A DNA stretch of 64,000 nt, taken from contig JAOAHZ010000003.1 of the NCBI GenBank assembly GCA_026414975.1, positions 1 to 64,000 of the forward strand, given 5' to 3'. The notes under the pieces were generated by a model. The model made no database searches, had not been told where the DNA came from, and was given only the letters and a program-made list of their open reading frames with translations. Each line of letters begins with the position of its first letter. Within the stretch, counting starts at the first letter, position 1. Both the position numbers and the translations under genes were made by a program. This DNA is from Bacteroidia bacterium. Lineage in GTDB: Bacteria; Bacteroidota; Bacteroidia; SpSt-205. Below, in pieces: positions 48,846 to 58,239 of the stretch.

Positions 48846-50192
48846 GTGGGGGACACAGTTGTAGCTGTGGCAACGGCTTGGGCTCCTGCGGCTATCGGAG
48901 TCGTGCGGCTCAGCGGTCCCGAGGCTTTATCCATCATTTTAGGCTTGTGGCGAGGTAAGGCCATTCGCCCTCGATACGCTCATTATGGTGAGATTTGGGA
49001 GCCAGACGGGCGACTCTTAGACCAAGTGGTGCTTACGTTCTTCCCAGCTCCCCACTCCTATACCGGCGAAGATGTAGTAGAGATATCGTGTCATGGAAGC
49101 CCCTATATTCTGCGTCGGCTGGTGGAACTCTGCATAGAGCGAGGGGCCCGATTGGCCCGTCCCGGTGAATTTACCTTACGAGCTTATCTCCATCGGAAAC
49201 TCTCGCTAGATCAAGCCGAAGCCATCGCTGACTTAATCCAAGCTCAGAGCGCAGCCGCTCATCGGCTCGCTCTAAGCCAGCTCACCGGTCGCTATTATGA
49301 AAGGGTACGCCAATTTCGGGCTCAGCTCATAGAGCTTCTGGCCCTCATAGAGCTGGAGTTGGATTTCAGCGAAGAGGATGTAGAGTTCGCCTCGCGAACC
49401 CAGCTTGAACGTCTGCTGATACAAATTCAATCCGAAATCGATGCTCTACTCCGATCGTATAAGATAGGTCAAGCCGTACGACAGGGGATTCCGATCGCAA
49501 TCGTTGGTCGTCCCAACGCAGGTAAATCTACCCTCCTCAACGCTTTACTGGCAGAGGAACGGGCGATCGTATCGGAGATACCGGGGACGACTCGGGATAC
49601 GATAGAAGAGCGATTATTCCTCGGTGGCTATGATCTGCGCCTTATAGATACAGCGGGGCTACGGGAAAACCCAGCTGATGCCATAGAAGCCGAAGGGATT
49701 CGCCGAGCTCAGGAAAAAATACGCCAAGCCTTCCTCATCTTGTATGTCTTTGACATCACTCAGGAGAGCTGGGAAGAGGCTCAAACCAGCGCTAATTCTC
49801 TTTTAGGGACAGAGTCGCTACCGCCGATTTTGTGGGTGGCTAATAAGGTAGATTTACTAACGACCTCTCCGGTTTCACGGGATAACTTGGTCTTTCTCTC
49901 CGCCCGCACAGGTGAGGGGCTTTCCCTTCTCCAAGCCCGAGTCGTGGAGATGCTGGAAGCCTTAGGCGCTGGCAACGAAACCCTCTTGGCTCATGCTCGG
50001 CATTATGAGAGCTTCATCCGAGCCCAAAACGCCGTAGAAGCCGCCCTCGCTCTCTTGCGCCAAGGAAGTGCCACGGAACTTTTAGCCGAAGAGCTGCGAG
50101 CAGCTCAAGCCGCTATTGGTGAGATTACAGGGGAGATTACCCCCGATGAAGTGCTTGGGCATATTTTTTCTCACTTCTGCATCGGTAAATGA
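48846..50192 (+). CDS. mnmE: tRNA uridine-5-carboxymethylaminomethyl modification GTPase
   Basis: MnmE with MnmG modifies U34 of several tRNAs. The N-terminal folate-binding domain ([51 protein letters not shown]) is followed by helices and an inserted G domain: [15 protein letters not shown] (G1), IPGTTRDT (G2), DTAGLRE (G3) and VANKVDLL (G4). The C-terminus is FCIGK, the invariant motif with the cysteine. 448 residues, normal length. GTG start. Divergent from ung with 49 bp between the start codons. Confidence 0.97.
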   Translation: MGDTVVAVATAWAPAAIGVVRLSGPEALSIILGLWRGKAIRPRYAHYGEIWEPDGRLLDQVVLTFFPAPHSYTGEDVVEISCHGSPYILRRLVELCIERGARLARPGEFTLRAYLHRKLSLDQAEAIADLIQAQSAAAHRLALSQLTGRYYERVRQFRAQLIELLALIELELDFSEEDVEFASRTQLERLLIQIQSEIDALLRSYKIGQAVRQGIPIAIVGRPNAGKSTLLNALLAEERAIVSEIPGTTRDTIEERLFLGGYDLRLIDTAGLRENPADAIEAEGIRRAQEKIRQAFLILYVFDITQESWEEAQTSANSLLGTESLPPILWVANKVDLLTTSPVSRDNLVFLSARTGEGLSLLQARVVEMLEALGAGNETLLAHARHYESFIRAQNAVEAALALLRQGSATELLAEELRAAQAAIGEITGEITPDEVLGHIFSHFCIGK

Positions 50193-50210
50193 GCCTTCCC
50201 CAAAATCCCG

Positions 50211-50218
50211 TACCTTTG
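50211..50218 (+). promoter_or_regulatory. -7 promoter box (TACCTTTG) of secA
   Basis: A perfect TAnnTTTG match 8 nt before the ATG at 50227, in the 34-bp gap after mnmE. Confidence 0.65.
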
Positions 50219-50226
50219 CTTACCTT

Positions 50227-53200
50227 ATGTGGCAGTGGCTGACCCGCCTCTTCGGCAGCAAGCGAGAGCGGGACATGGCGCGCTTGCGCCCCATCGTAGA
50301 AGACATCAACCGCATCTATGCCTCTTTACACGACCTATCCGACCAGCGCCTCCGAGAACGCACTTTTGAACTGCGCGGTCTTATCCAGCAGACCTTAGCC
50401 CCTATCCAACAAAAGCGATCCCGTTTAGAGGCCGATATTCAAGCGGCTATCCAAGCGGGCGATATTCCCGCCCAAGTCAAGCTGTTTCAAGAGATAGATC
50501 AGTTACGCTTAGAACGCAATCGGCTCTTGGAAGTTAAGCTCCGAGAGCTTTTGCCCGAAGCCTTCGCCATCGTCCGCGAGACGGCTCGGCGCCTCACTCA
50601 CAATAAGCAGTTAGTCGTTCCCGCCACCGACTGGGATTATGAAATGGCGCGGAAGTATGGACACATTCGCATAGAAGATGGCATGGCGATATGGCCTAAT
50701 GTTTGGAAAGTCCGAGGGCATGAGCTGGAATGGAACATGGTCCATTACGACGTGCAGCTCATGGGAGGCATTGTCCTGCATGAAGGGAAAATCGCTGAAA
50801 TGGCCACCGGAGAGGGGAAAACCCTCGTGGCTACCCTCCCCGCTTACCTCAACGGCTTGACCGGACTGGGCATGCACATCGTTACCGTCAATGACTACCT
50901 GGCTAAGCGAGATGCAGAATGGAATGGTCCCCTCCTGGCTTTTCATGGGCTGCGCGTAGATTGCATTGACTACTACGAGCCTCATTCTGAAGGACGGAAA
51001 CAAGCCTACCAGGCCGATATTACTTACGGCACCAATAATGAGTTCGGCTTTGACTACCTGCGCGACAATATGGTTACGTCCCCCGAGCAGATAGTGCAGC
51101 GCGAGCACCATTACGCTATCGTGGATGAAGTAGATTCTGTCTTGATCGACGAAGCCCGCACTCCTCTCATTATCTCGGGTCCGGTTCAATATAGCGACCA
51201 TCACTTATACCAGCAGTTCAAGCCGCTAATAGAGCGGCTCGTAAATGAGCAGCGTCGTCTGAGCCAAGAGTTTCTCCACAAAGCTAAAAGACTCATCGCC
51301 GAAGGTAAAACGAAGCCCGAAGAAGGTGGGAAGTTTCTCCTGCGAATCCACCGCACCACTCCCAAATACCGCCCTTTCCTCAAGTATCTTGCTGAGCCGG
51401 GCATCATGCCCATTTTAGAAAAAGCTGAGGCGTTTTATCTCCAAGACAACTCGCGCCGCATGCCCGAAGTAGATGAAGAGCTCTTATTTGTCGTAGATGA
51501 GAAAAATCACTCCGTGGAGCTTACTGACAAAGGCATAGAACGGGTTACGAGTTATGGCGAAGATCCGGCGCTTTTTACGGTGCCTGATTTGGCCACGCTC
51601 CTCTCCGAAATAGATGGAAACCCCACCTTATCCCCAGCCGAAAAAGCTCAGAAGAAAGAAGCCTTTTATCGCTCTTATGCCGAAAAAGCAGAAAAGCTTC
51701 ATGCCATCCAGCAGCTTCTGCGAGCCTATGTGCTGTATGAGCGCGACGTCGATTATGTCGTGATGAATGGACAAGTACTGATTGTAGATGAACACACGGG
51801 CCGCATTCTCCCAGGGCGACGCTACTCCGAGGGCTTGCATCAAGCGATTGAAGCCAAAGAAGGGGTCATCATAGAAGGGGCTACCCAAACTTGGGCCACC
51901 ATCACCCTCCAGAATTACTTCCGCATGTATCACAAGCTCGCTGGCATGACCGGTACCGCCGAAACCGAAGCTAAGGAGTTCTACGACATCTACAAGTTGG
52001 ATGTAGTGGTTATCCCGACAAATAAGCCTTGCATCCGAAAGGACCATGAGACGATCCTTTTTCGCACCCAACGAGCTAAGTATAACGCCATCATAGAGGA
52101 GATTAAGCGGCTGCACCATGAAGGACGACCTGTTTTAGTGGGGACTACCTCTGTAGAGACCTCAGAAATGCTGAGTCGCATGCTCAAGATGGCAGGGATT
52201 CCCCATAATGTCCTCAATGCTAAGCATCATGAGCGGGAAGCAGAAATAGTAGCCCAAGCAGGTCTCAAAGGCACTGTAACGATTGCTACTAACATGGCTG
52301 GCCGAGGAACCGATATCAAGCTCGGACCGGGGGTAGCCGAGTTAGGTGGTTTAGCTGTGATCGGAACCGAACATCATCAAGCTCGCCGCATAGACAATCA
52401 GCTCCGAGGACGCGCTGGACGCCAAGGTGACCCAGGCTCCTCGCAATTCTATGCTTCCATAGAGGATGACCTGTTGCGCCTCTTCAACTATGAGCGCATG
52501 AGCAAATGGATGGACCTCATCAAGTTCAAAGAAGATGAGTTTATCCAGGGTAAAATGGTCACCCGCACCATCACTAACGCCCAGATGCAAGTGGAGCGCA
52601 ATCATTTTGGCATTCGGAAGCGGCTCTTAGAGTACGATGAAGTGATGAATCACCAGCGTAAGGCGATCTATGCACGCCGACGCAGCGCCCTTTTCGGCGA
52701 CCGCCTCCAGATAGACCTCTCCAACATGCTCCAGGACCTTCTCTTAGGCATAGTCAGCCGCTATTCTAAACCAGAGGACGCCGAAGCCATCGCTTATGAG
52801 TGCGTGCGAACCCTTGCCTTTATGCCCCAGATTACACCAGCGGATTTAGAGCCTTTTCAACCCGAGCGCATTGCAGGGATTCTATACGACCAGGCTCAGG
52901 CCTTCTACCGACACAAGCGCGAACGTATCAATCGGCTTATCTACGAGCATACCCAGTCTTTGGTCAAGCAATACAACGACGCGCAGTGGCTTCAGGTGGA
53001 TTTTACCGATGGGACGCTGCACCTCCCTGTGGTGCTTTCTATACCTGATATTCTTCGTACGGAGGGTTATAGTGTCTTCACCGAAGTGGAGAAAGGTATC
53101 ACCCTGAGTCAGATAGATGGTCTGTGGGTAGAGCACTTGAGACAACTGGATGATTTGAGACACAGCGTTCAGACAGCGGTGTATGAGCAAAAAGACCCCC

Positions 53201-53523
53201 TTCTGGTGTATAAATTTGAGGCATTTAAGCTCTTTCAAAGCATGATAGATCGACTCAATCAGCAAGTTTTATCACTACTTTTCCGCATAGAGATTCATGA
53301 AGAGCGCCAAGCGGCTCAGCAGCGTCGGCAAGTGCGCGATTTGTCCCGCTTGAAAGCTCGTCAAGCCGAGGACTATTATTTCTCCACCAGCCCGAACCAG
53401 GCGCCCTCTTATGAGACTGTTAGTTCTAACACAGCTCAAAGAGGGGAGGTTGGACAAGTGCCCCTTTCTCGGAGAGAGCGCCGAGCTCTTGAGCGTCAAG
53501 AAAAAAAGAAGAAGGCCCGCTGA
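50227..53523 (+). CDS. secA: Preprotein translocase ATPase SecA
   Basis: SecA drives proteins through SecYEG by ATP hydrolysis. The nucleotide-binding domain has the Walker A motif MATGEGKTLVATLPAYLNGLTG, DEVDSVLIDEARTPLIISG (Walker B) and TNMAGRGTDIKLG with QLRGRAGRQGDPGSSQFYAS in the second half. The preprotein cross-linking and helical scaffold domains follow. The 1098 residues include the N-terminal insert seen in Bacteroidota (~30-110, coiled coil QKRSRLEADIQAAIQAGD). The C-terminus ends in a Lys/Arg-rich tail without the CxCxnCH zinc site that binds SecB. The start at 50227 follows the box and gives the typical MWQWLTRLFGSKRERDM. Confidence 0.97.
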   Translation: MWQWLTRLFGSKRERDMARLRPIVEDINRIYASLHDLSDQRLRERTFELRGLIQQTLAPIQQKRSRLEADIQAAIQAGDIPAQVKLFQEIDQLRLERNRLLEVKLRELLPEAFAIVRETARRLTHNKQLVVPATDWDYEMARKYGHIRIEDGMAIWPNVWKVRGHELEWNMVHYDVQLMGGIVLHEGKIAEMATGEGKTLVATLPAYLNGLTGLGMHIVTVNDYLAKRDAEWNGPLLAFHGLRVDCIDYYEPHSEGRKQAYQADITYGTNNEFGFDYLRDNMVTSPEQIVQREHHYAIVDEVDSVLIDEARTPLIISGPVQYSDHHLYQQFKPLIERLVNEQRRLSQEFLHKAKRLIAEGKTKPEEGGKFLLRIHRTTPKYRPFLKYLAEPGIMPILEKAEAFYLQDNSRRMPEVDEELLFVVDEKNHSVELTDKGIERVTSYGEDPALFTVPDLATLLSEIDGNPTLSPAEKAQKKEAFYRSYAEKAEKLHAIQQLLRAYVLYERDVDYVVMNGQVLIVDEHTGRILPGRRYSEGLHQAIEAKEGVIIEGATQTWATITLQNYFRMYHKLAGMTGTAETEAKEFYDIYKLDVVVIPTNKPCIRKDHETILFRTQRAKYNAIIEEIKRLHHEGRPVLVGTTSVETSEMLSRMLKMAGIPHNVLNAKHHEREAEIVAQAGLKGTVTIATNMAGRGTDIKLGPGVAELGGLAVIGTEHHQARRIDNQLRGRAGRQGDPGSSQFYASIEDDLLRLFNYERMSKWMDLIKFKEDEFIQGKMVTRTITNAQMQVERNHFGIRKRLLEYDEVMNHQRKAIYARRRSALFGDRLQIDLSNMLQDLLLGIVSRYSKPEDAEAIAYECVRTLAFMPQITPADLEPFQPERIAGILYDQAQAFYRHKRERINRLIYEHTQSLVKQYNDAQWLQVDFTDGTLHLPVVLSIPDILRTEGYSVFTEVEKGITLSQIDGLWVEHLRQLDDLRHSVQTAVYEQKDPLLVYKFEAFKLFQSMIDRLNQQVLSLLFRIEIHEERQAAQQRRQVRDLSRLKARQAEDYYFSTSPNQAPSYETVSSNTAQRGEVGQVPLSRRERRALERQEKKKKAR

Positions 53524-54356
53524 ATCGTGTATTAAGTTGGCTGCCCCTCATCTTATGGGGCCAGTCGTGTAACTTGCCTTACACCCTTCTCCACCAAGAT
53601 TCTATTTGGCAGGAGGGCGCCCGTACCTGGCGAGCCGCCGCCAGGCTATCCAGCCTCCGAGAAGCCCAAAGCGGGCTACCCATACCTGTCTCCTCCTTGA
53701 TAGCTCAAGATAAACTGCTCCTCCTGAGCCTATGCCGAGACGAACAGCGCATGCAATGGAAGGTCCTTTGGAGAGACGACACCCTTCACTGGGTATCTGA
53801 ATGGTTATCTCCACGATGGCTTCGACGCAATCTAATCCTTCTGCAAGGACCTCGTACTTGGAGTGAAGGCCGCCCCCCCTATAAGCATATAGAACTCCTC
53901 TTGCCCGTCGCTCCGCGCCCTCAAGTACCGATTGACACTCTCTATCGGTTGAATCAGACTTGGATAGATAGCTTCATTTTACCTTGGATACGCACTCTAC
54001 GACTGCCTCAGGGTCGAGTCACAGCTATAGGGCTTCTTATTCGTTACCTCAAGTCAGGCAAAGTTCAGTATGAAAAGGTGTCCGTCTTTATCCAGCGCCA
54101 TACTAAGCTGCCCTTTGATGAAAAAGTTTATGAAGTGGAGCTTCGCCGGCTGCCCCGCAGCTATCAAGATCGGTTTTACTTCTTGCGAGATCACATCCCT
54201 GCCTACGCATACGCTGTGCGACTTCAAGACTATTACCCCGAAACGATAGAAGAAGCCCGAAGTTGGATGGCCGTTTTGCACCAAAAACAAGAGTTTCCCA
54301 AACCCGTCAATCTGGAACTGAACCCCAGCGAGGCTTACGGCTTACTGATAAAATAA
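53520..54356 (+). CDS. Probable lipoprotein of unknown function, possible CTG start
   Basis: An open frame of about 278 codons with no recognised domain. The conventional first start is TTG at 53574, but the in-frame codons just before it read NRVLSWLPLILWGQSCN, an apt lipoprotein signal peptide with lipobox GQSC. Between the preceding in-frame stop (53490) and 53574 there is no ATG, GTG or TTG. The only plausible initiator is the CTG at 53520, which overlaps the secA stop codon (CTGA). The mature part is rich in charged residues (RTWRAAARLSSLREAQ, RDEQRMQWKVLWRDDTLHWVSEW), ends in helical and beta-like segments (DRFYFLRDHIPAYAYAVRL) and contains no catalytic motif. The start is uncertain. 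Confidence 0.6.
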   Translation: MNRVLSWLPLILWGQSCNLPYTLLHQDSIWQEGARTWRAAARLSSLREAQSGLPIPVSSLIAQDKLLLLSLCRDEQRMQWKVLWRDDTLHWVSEWLSPRWLRRNLILLQGPRTWSEGRPPYKHIELLLPVAPRPQVPIDTLYRLNQTWIDSFILPWIRTLRLPQGRVTAIGLLIRYLKSGKVQYEKVSVFIQRHTKLPFDEKVYEVELRRLPRSYQDRFYFLRDHIPAYAYAVRLQDYYPETIEEARSWMAVLHQKQEFPKPVNLELNPSEAYGLLIK

Positions 54357-54363
54357 GCATGAC

Positions 54364-54384
54364 TAAGGGCAAAAATGCCTTAGA
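54364..54384. other. Inverted repeat between convergent genes
   Basis: CTAAGG and CCTTAG surround an A-rich loop, just after the stop codon at 54356. It may contribute to transcription termination. The rest of 54385-54615 shows no feature. Confidence 0.25.
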
Positions 54385-54615
54385 AAACCCTCTTCAGAGG
54401 CCCCAGTACCAAATGAAGCGCCGGCAGAGGTTGTAGCACCAACCTTGCCCTAAACCACCAAGGACCTCTTGGTAGAGAGCTCTGGCAACAATAGAAACTG
54501 AACCCATCTTAGAATTACTCCCACGAAGCTATCTCGCCAGCTTTTGGGCCTAATCTCATTAGACCATCCCTTTACAACGACTCTCGCTCTGCCCAGGGAA
54601 AAATTTTCTAAATCC

Positions 54616-55638
54616 TCATTCAAATAAGCTAATCTGACCTCCCCTACGAAATAGGGTCAAGTCAAAAGGAGGCATAGGAGGTCCGGAGAGGAAACGCTTC
54701 ACTCCTACCTGAAAAGTGCGTTCTATGGTAAGGGCGAGCGAACCAGCTCCTCGGATTCGACGAGACCAGCGGCTATCGTTGAGCTGTCCTTCATGACACT
54801 GAGCAATCATATGGAGAATTTTATCGGCTTGATCGGGCAGCTTTTCTCTCAACCAAGTCTCAAAGATTTCAGCTAACGCCCCATTCAGTCTTACTATGGT
54901 ATAAGCTGCAGCCTGAGCGCCGGCTTCACCTGCAGCCTTTAGAATAGGTAGGATTTCGCTATCAGTCAGGCCAGGTATAATAGGAGCAACCATGACCCCC
55001 GTGGGAATACCTGCTTCTCGCAGGCGGCGAATTGTCTCTATGCGGCGACCACCTGCCGCCGTGCGAGGCTCTAATAAGCGCCGTATGTCCTCTCTCAGCG
55101 TCGTAACAGTGATATAAACATGCACGAGATTATAGCGAGATAGCTCCGACAGCAAGTCTAAGTCCCTCAAGATAAGGGCATTCTTAGTTATGATGCTTAC
55201 AGGATGACGAAACTCCAAAAGAACTTCCAGTAGGCGTCGCGTGAGCTCTAATTTGCGTTCTATCGGCTGATAACAGTCGGTATTGCCCGCAAGCATAATA
55301 GGGTGAGGACGCCAGCTTGGATGGCTCAACTGCTGGCGGAGGAGCTGCGGAGCGTTCTCTTTGACTAAAATCCGGGTCTCAAAGTCTATACCCGCCGAAA
55401 AGCCCCAGTATTCATGACTATTGCGAGCATAGCAGTAGATGCAGCCATGTTCACAACCAGCATAGGGATTCATAGAATAAACGATGGGTAGGTCAGGGCT
55501 TTCTATCTGATTGACGATAGAGCGAGCTTGTATGGGAATGATCTGAAGGCGAGCTTCATCGGGCAAGATGGGGACATCGTATTCATAGCTAAGCGGATCA
55601 AACCGGTTTGCTGGATTATGGCGAGCCCCTCGGCGCAT
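54616..55638 (-). CDS. PA0069-family radical SAM protein
   Basis: A 340-residue radical SAM protein related to spore photoproduct lyase (SplB) and the PA0069 group. The iron-sulfur motif is C62, C66, C69 (CEHGCIYC), preceded by SMNPYAGC. Other group marks are the N-terminal NPANRFDP, IMLAGNTDCYQPIER, VSIITKNALILRDLDLL and APIIPGLTD. A C-terminal segment ends in GQISLFE. Biological role unknown; DNA repair or an unusual modification has been proposed for relatives. Transcribed alone, towards the secA operon. Confidence 0.87.
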   Translation of the reverse strand: MRRGARHNPANRFDPLSYEYDVPILPDEARLQIIPIQARSIVNQIESPDLPIVYSMNPYAGCEHGCIYCYARNSHEYWGFSAGIDFETRILVKENAPQLLRQQLSHPSWRPHPIMLAGNTDCYQPIERKLELTRRLLEVLLEFRHPVSIITKNALILRDLDLLSELSRYNLVHVYITVTTLREDIRRLLEPRTAAGGRRIETIRRLREAGIPTGVMVAPIIPGLTDSEILPILKAAGEAGAQAAAYTIVRLNGALAEIFETWLREKLPDQADKILHMIAQCHEGQLNDSRWSRRIRGAGSLALTIERTFQVGVKRFLSGPPMPPFDLTLFRRGGQISLFE

Positions 55639-55753
55639 TCGTCAAATCTGTAGAGCTCCTTCGCCTCGTTTAGCCCCAACTTATCCACAGCTCAGAGACC
55701 CTTTCATCCATTCTATGATGGGTGGCTAAGTCGTGCGCGTTATCCTGTCTCTC

Positions 55754-55770
55754 CCAAAGGTCTCCTTTGG
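55754..55770. other. Hairpin downstream of tRNA-Arg(CCG)
   Basis: CCAAAGG-TCT-CCTTTGG is a perfect 7-bp stem, followed by AAAA on the plus strand and preceded by a T-run on the minus. A CAGGT/ACCTG mini-hairpin lies beside it. It could end the tRNA transcript, but no U-tract follows in that direction. Confidence 0.3.
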
Positions 55771-55790
55771 AAAAGGCAGGTCAGCACCTG

Positions 55791-55862
55791 TGGCCCCACC
55801 AGGACTCGAACCTGGATCTTGAGCTCCGGAGGCTCACGTTCTATCCCTTGAACTATGGGGCC
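55791..55862 (-). tRNA. tRNA-Arg (anticodon CCG)
   Basis: Minus-strand cloverleaf: acceptor GGCCCCA/TGGGGCC, D arm GTTC/GAAC, anticodon stem TGAGC/GCTCA with loop CTCCGGA (anticodon CCG, reading CGG), T arm CCAGG/CCTGG. Discriminator A; no encoded CCA. A TACCTTTA near-box lies at 55867-55874, 4 nt before its 5' end. Confidence 0.93.
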
Positions 55863-55976
55863 GCTATAAAGGTAGTCAGCTTTTAGGTAAAAAATAAGGC
55901 ATCCTCATGGAAAACTAAGCGGGCAAGTGGGCAAGACATCCTGTAAGTGATTCCCTCTCACCACCCAACCCCATCC

Positions 55977-56636
55977 TTACAGCGAGCTTTCCAAGAGAAG
56001 CAGATTGATGTCATCCATTAGTTTGCGCATTTGAAGCGAATCTAAGCCGCTGTAAAATCCTCGGATGCGAAGCTCGGGGTCTACCAGTACCAGCATATCG
56101 CTATGAACATACCCAAGCTCTCCCTGTGTCGTATCAGGGGCTTTATCTACAGGGATAAGGTATCCCTTCACAGCGAGACGATATAGAGTAGTCTCAGCCC
56201 CTGTCACAAAAGTCCAACGAGCAAAGTCGGCTTGGTACCTTGAGGCATACTCTCTTAGAGTCGTGGGCGTATCATGCTCGGGGTCTACTGTATAAGACAC
56301 GAGACGAACTTTCACGGGCTTCCCAGCCAAAAAAGCCTGAAGCTGAGCCATAGACCGGCTGAGCTGAGGACAAATGCCAGGGCAGCGGGTGAAAAAGTAA
56401 TCCGCCACATGTATCCACCCCTTCAGAGAATCTTGGGTAAAGGGAACGCTATCCTGGGTGAGAAGAAAAAAAGCCGGCAGGGTATGCCATGAGGTATCGC
56501 CTAGGGCATTCACCGTGTAAGGACCGAGCTTGGGAAGACGCTTGTAGTGATTTTTCCCTGTGCTAAGGATGAGCCAAATCAAAAAAGGCAGAAGGAATAC
56601 CAAGAGGGCTACCAGCGCTCCCCGACCGCCCTTCAT
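55977..56636 (-). CDS. SCO1/SenC family copper chaperone
   Basis: A 219-residue thioredoxin-fold protein for copper delivery to cytochrome oxidase subunit II. An N-terminal membrane anchor (ALVALLVFLLPFLIWLILS) is followed by the copper motif C85-PGI-C89 and the third ligand H176 in YVHSDM. Length and motifs fit the family. It is the last gene of the oxidase cluster and overlaps the subunit IV stop by 4 bp. Confidence 0.93.
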   Translation of the reverse strand: MKGGRGALVALLVFLLPFLIWLILSTGKNHYKRLPKLGPYTVNALGDTSWHTLPAFFLLTQDSVPFTQDSLKGWIHVADYFFTRCPGICPQLSRSMAQLQAFLAGKPVKVRLVSYTVDPEHDTPTTLREYASRYQADFARWTFVTGAETTLYRLAVKGYLIPVDKAPDTTQGELGYVHSDMLVLVDPELRIRGFYSGLDSLQMRKLMDDINLLLLESSL

Positions 56637-56992
56637 CCCCCAAATAAAAGCTGGAATAGTTTTGACCCCTCATACCATAACGCTACAAACAGCGCCATCA
56701 GCAAAAGCATGGGAGATATGATAATCAAAGCCATGCTGGCCCGCTCATATTTCATGTGCATAAAGTAAGCCGTGATGTAGAAGGCCTTAGCCAGCGTCAT
56801 GCACACAAAGATGAACACACGCGGACCACCTTTGGGCATGGTAAAGGCTACCACAAACTCTAATACGGTGATAATGAAGAGAATGGTGAATGGAATCCAG
56901 ACCTTATCCAGCACGCTATGTCCAGAGGGCAGAAGAAGGCGCCAAATGCCCTGCGATCGCTTAGCTTCTGCAGTATGTTCTATCGCTGCCAT
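56633..56992 (-). CDS. Cytochrome c oxidase subunit IV-like protein (CyoD/CtaF type)
   Basis: A 119-residue membrane protein with three hydrophobic segments (VWIPFTILFIITVLEFVVAF, VFIFVCMTLAKAFYITAYFMHMKYE, MALIIISPMLLLMALFVALWY). This is the prokaryotic subunit IV that stabilises the oxidase core. It lies 4 bp downstream of a subunit III gene and overlaps the Sco start. Confidence 0.85.
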   Translation of the reverse strand: MAAIEHTAEAKRSQGIWRLLLPSGHSVLDKVWIPFTILFIITVLEFVVAFTMPKGGPRVFIFVCMTLAKAFYITAYFMHMKYERASMALIIISPMLLLMALFVALWYEGSKLFQLLFGG

Positions 56993-56996
56993 AGGC

Positions 56997-57659
56997 TCAG
57001 ATTAGATAGAAGAAGGTGAATACGAATACCCACACCAAATCTACGAAATGCCAGTACAGACCAATATTCTCTACGCGGTTGTAGTTGTTGATGCGGTCAA
57101 AATCACCTCGCAGGATTTGAACTAAGACGACTAAGTTGAGAATAACACCACTGGCTACATGTGAGCCATGAAATCCTGTGATGAGGAAGAAGAATTGACC
57201 GAACTGGGACGCTCCAAAGGGATTGCCCGTAAGGGTCGTGCCACCCATGATGAGATGGGTCCATTCCCATGCCTGGCAACTCAAAAAGGCAAGACCACCT
57301 AAAATGGTGTAAAAGAGGTACAAAGCGGCCCCTTTTCTATCTCGGTTGTGACCAGCTTCTACAGAAAGGACCATGGTGACGCTGCTCACAATCAAAATAA
57401 ATGTCATGATACCCACGAAAACCAAGGGGTATCCATGGCCTAAAAAGGGAGCATCACTAAATACTACCTCAGGGTCCGGCCAGTTAGCTGACTTGAATCG
57501 GATAAATCCATAAGCCGTGAGGAAAGACCCGAAAGTAAAAGCGTCCGAGAGTAGGAACACCCACATCATGAGCTTTCCCCAGCTGACATTCCCAAAAGGG
57601 GAACGCCCGCCACTCCAAGGCGAGCTTAGGTCTTGAGGTTGTGTAGCGACGGCTGCCAT
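56997..57659 (-). CDS. Cytochrome c oxidase subunit III (second copy in the cluster)
   Basis: A 220-residue heme-copper oxidase subunit III with the LMMWVFLLSDAFTFGSFLTAYGF start, the PxLTGNPFGASQFGQFFFLITGFHGSHVASG motif and HFVDLVWVFVFTFFYL at the C-terminus. The tandem with the next gene gives two subunit III-like proteins, as in other Bacteroidota clusters. This is the longer and more canonical copy. Confidence 0.9.
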   Translation of the reverse strand: MAAVATQPQDLSSPWSGGRSPFGNVSWGKLMMWVFLLSDAFTFGSFLTAYGFIRFKSANWPDPEVVFSDAPFLGHGYPLVFVGIMTFILIVSSVTMVLSVEAGHNRDRKGAALYLFYTILGGLAFLSCQAWEWTHLIMGGTTLTGNPFGASQFGQFFFLITGFHGSHVASGVILNLVVLVQILRGDFDRINNYNRVENIGLYWHFVDLVWVFVFTFFYLI

Positions 57660-57663
57660 AGGT

Positions 57664-58239
57664 TCAGAGGAGTTGATTCACCTGCAAAAATACGATAAGA
57701 TATACCCACAGACCATCCAAAGCATGCCAGAATATCCCCGCCAACCGTAGCCCTAAGCTACCCTGTGCATCTACTTGATACCGAAGCGCCTTGTAAGTCC
57801 AGTATCCCACCGCTATCAGACCTGCTACCAAATGGACAGCATGGAGTCCAGTAAGGACATAGAAGTAGCTGACAGCTTTGTGATTGCCAGCCAAGAAAAA
57901 TCCCTGCTTAACCAGCATCTGCCAACCCATCACTTGTCCGATCAAGAATATTACCCCCAACGAGAGGGTTGCCATAAGTCCAAGTTGAAGCTGCCAAGGG
58001 TTGCCCCGCCGATGACCCTGGTATCCCCAGTGCCAAGTGACACTACTCAAAAGGAGTATCGCTGTATTCAGCCAGAATAAGGACGGAATAGAAAAGGTTT
58101 TCCAATATTCACTAAAGCGCTGCACCAAATAAGCACTGGAAAAGCCAGCAAACAGCATGGCTGTAGTGGCAAGGTAAAGCCAAAGGATTAGCTCCTTGGG
58201 GTGAAGGCGCACCTGCGTTCGCGTCAAAGAAGTAGCCAT
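57664..58239 (-). CDS. Cytochrome c oxidase subunit III (first copy in the cluster)
   Basis: A 191-residue five-to-six-helix subunit III homologue. It starts MATSLTRTQVRLHPKELILWLYLATTAMLF, has GNHKAVSYFYVLTGLHAVHLVAGL in the middle and IFWHALDGLWVYLIVFL at the end. An open frame extends 84 codons upstream but has no similarity and overlaps ctaB out of frame. The chosen ATG overlaps the ctaB stop by 16 bp. It ends 4 bp before the second subunit III gene. Confidence 0.88.
   Translation of the reverse strand: MATSLTRTQVRLHPKELILWLYLATTAMLFAGFSSAYLVQRFSEYWKTFSIPSLFWLNTAILLLSSVTWHWGYQGHRRGNPWQLQLGLMATLSLGVIFLIGQVMGWQMLVKQGFFLAGNHKAVSYFYVLTGLHAVHLVAGLIAVGYWTYKALRYQVDAQGSLGLRLAGIFWHALDGLWVYLIVFLQVNQLL

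Noticed and set aside
50611-51204. 197-codon minus-strand frame opposite secA
   Set aside because: It is a shadow of the SecA nucleotide-binding domain with no promoter box or similarity.
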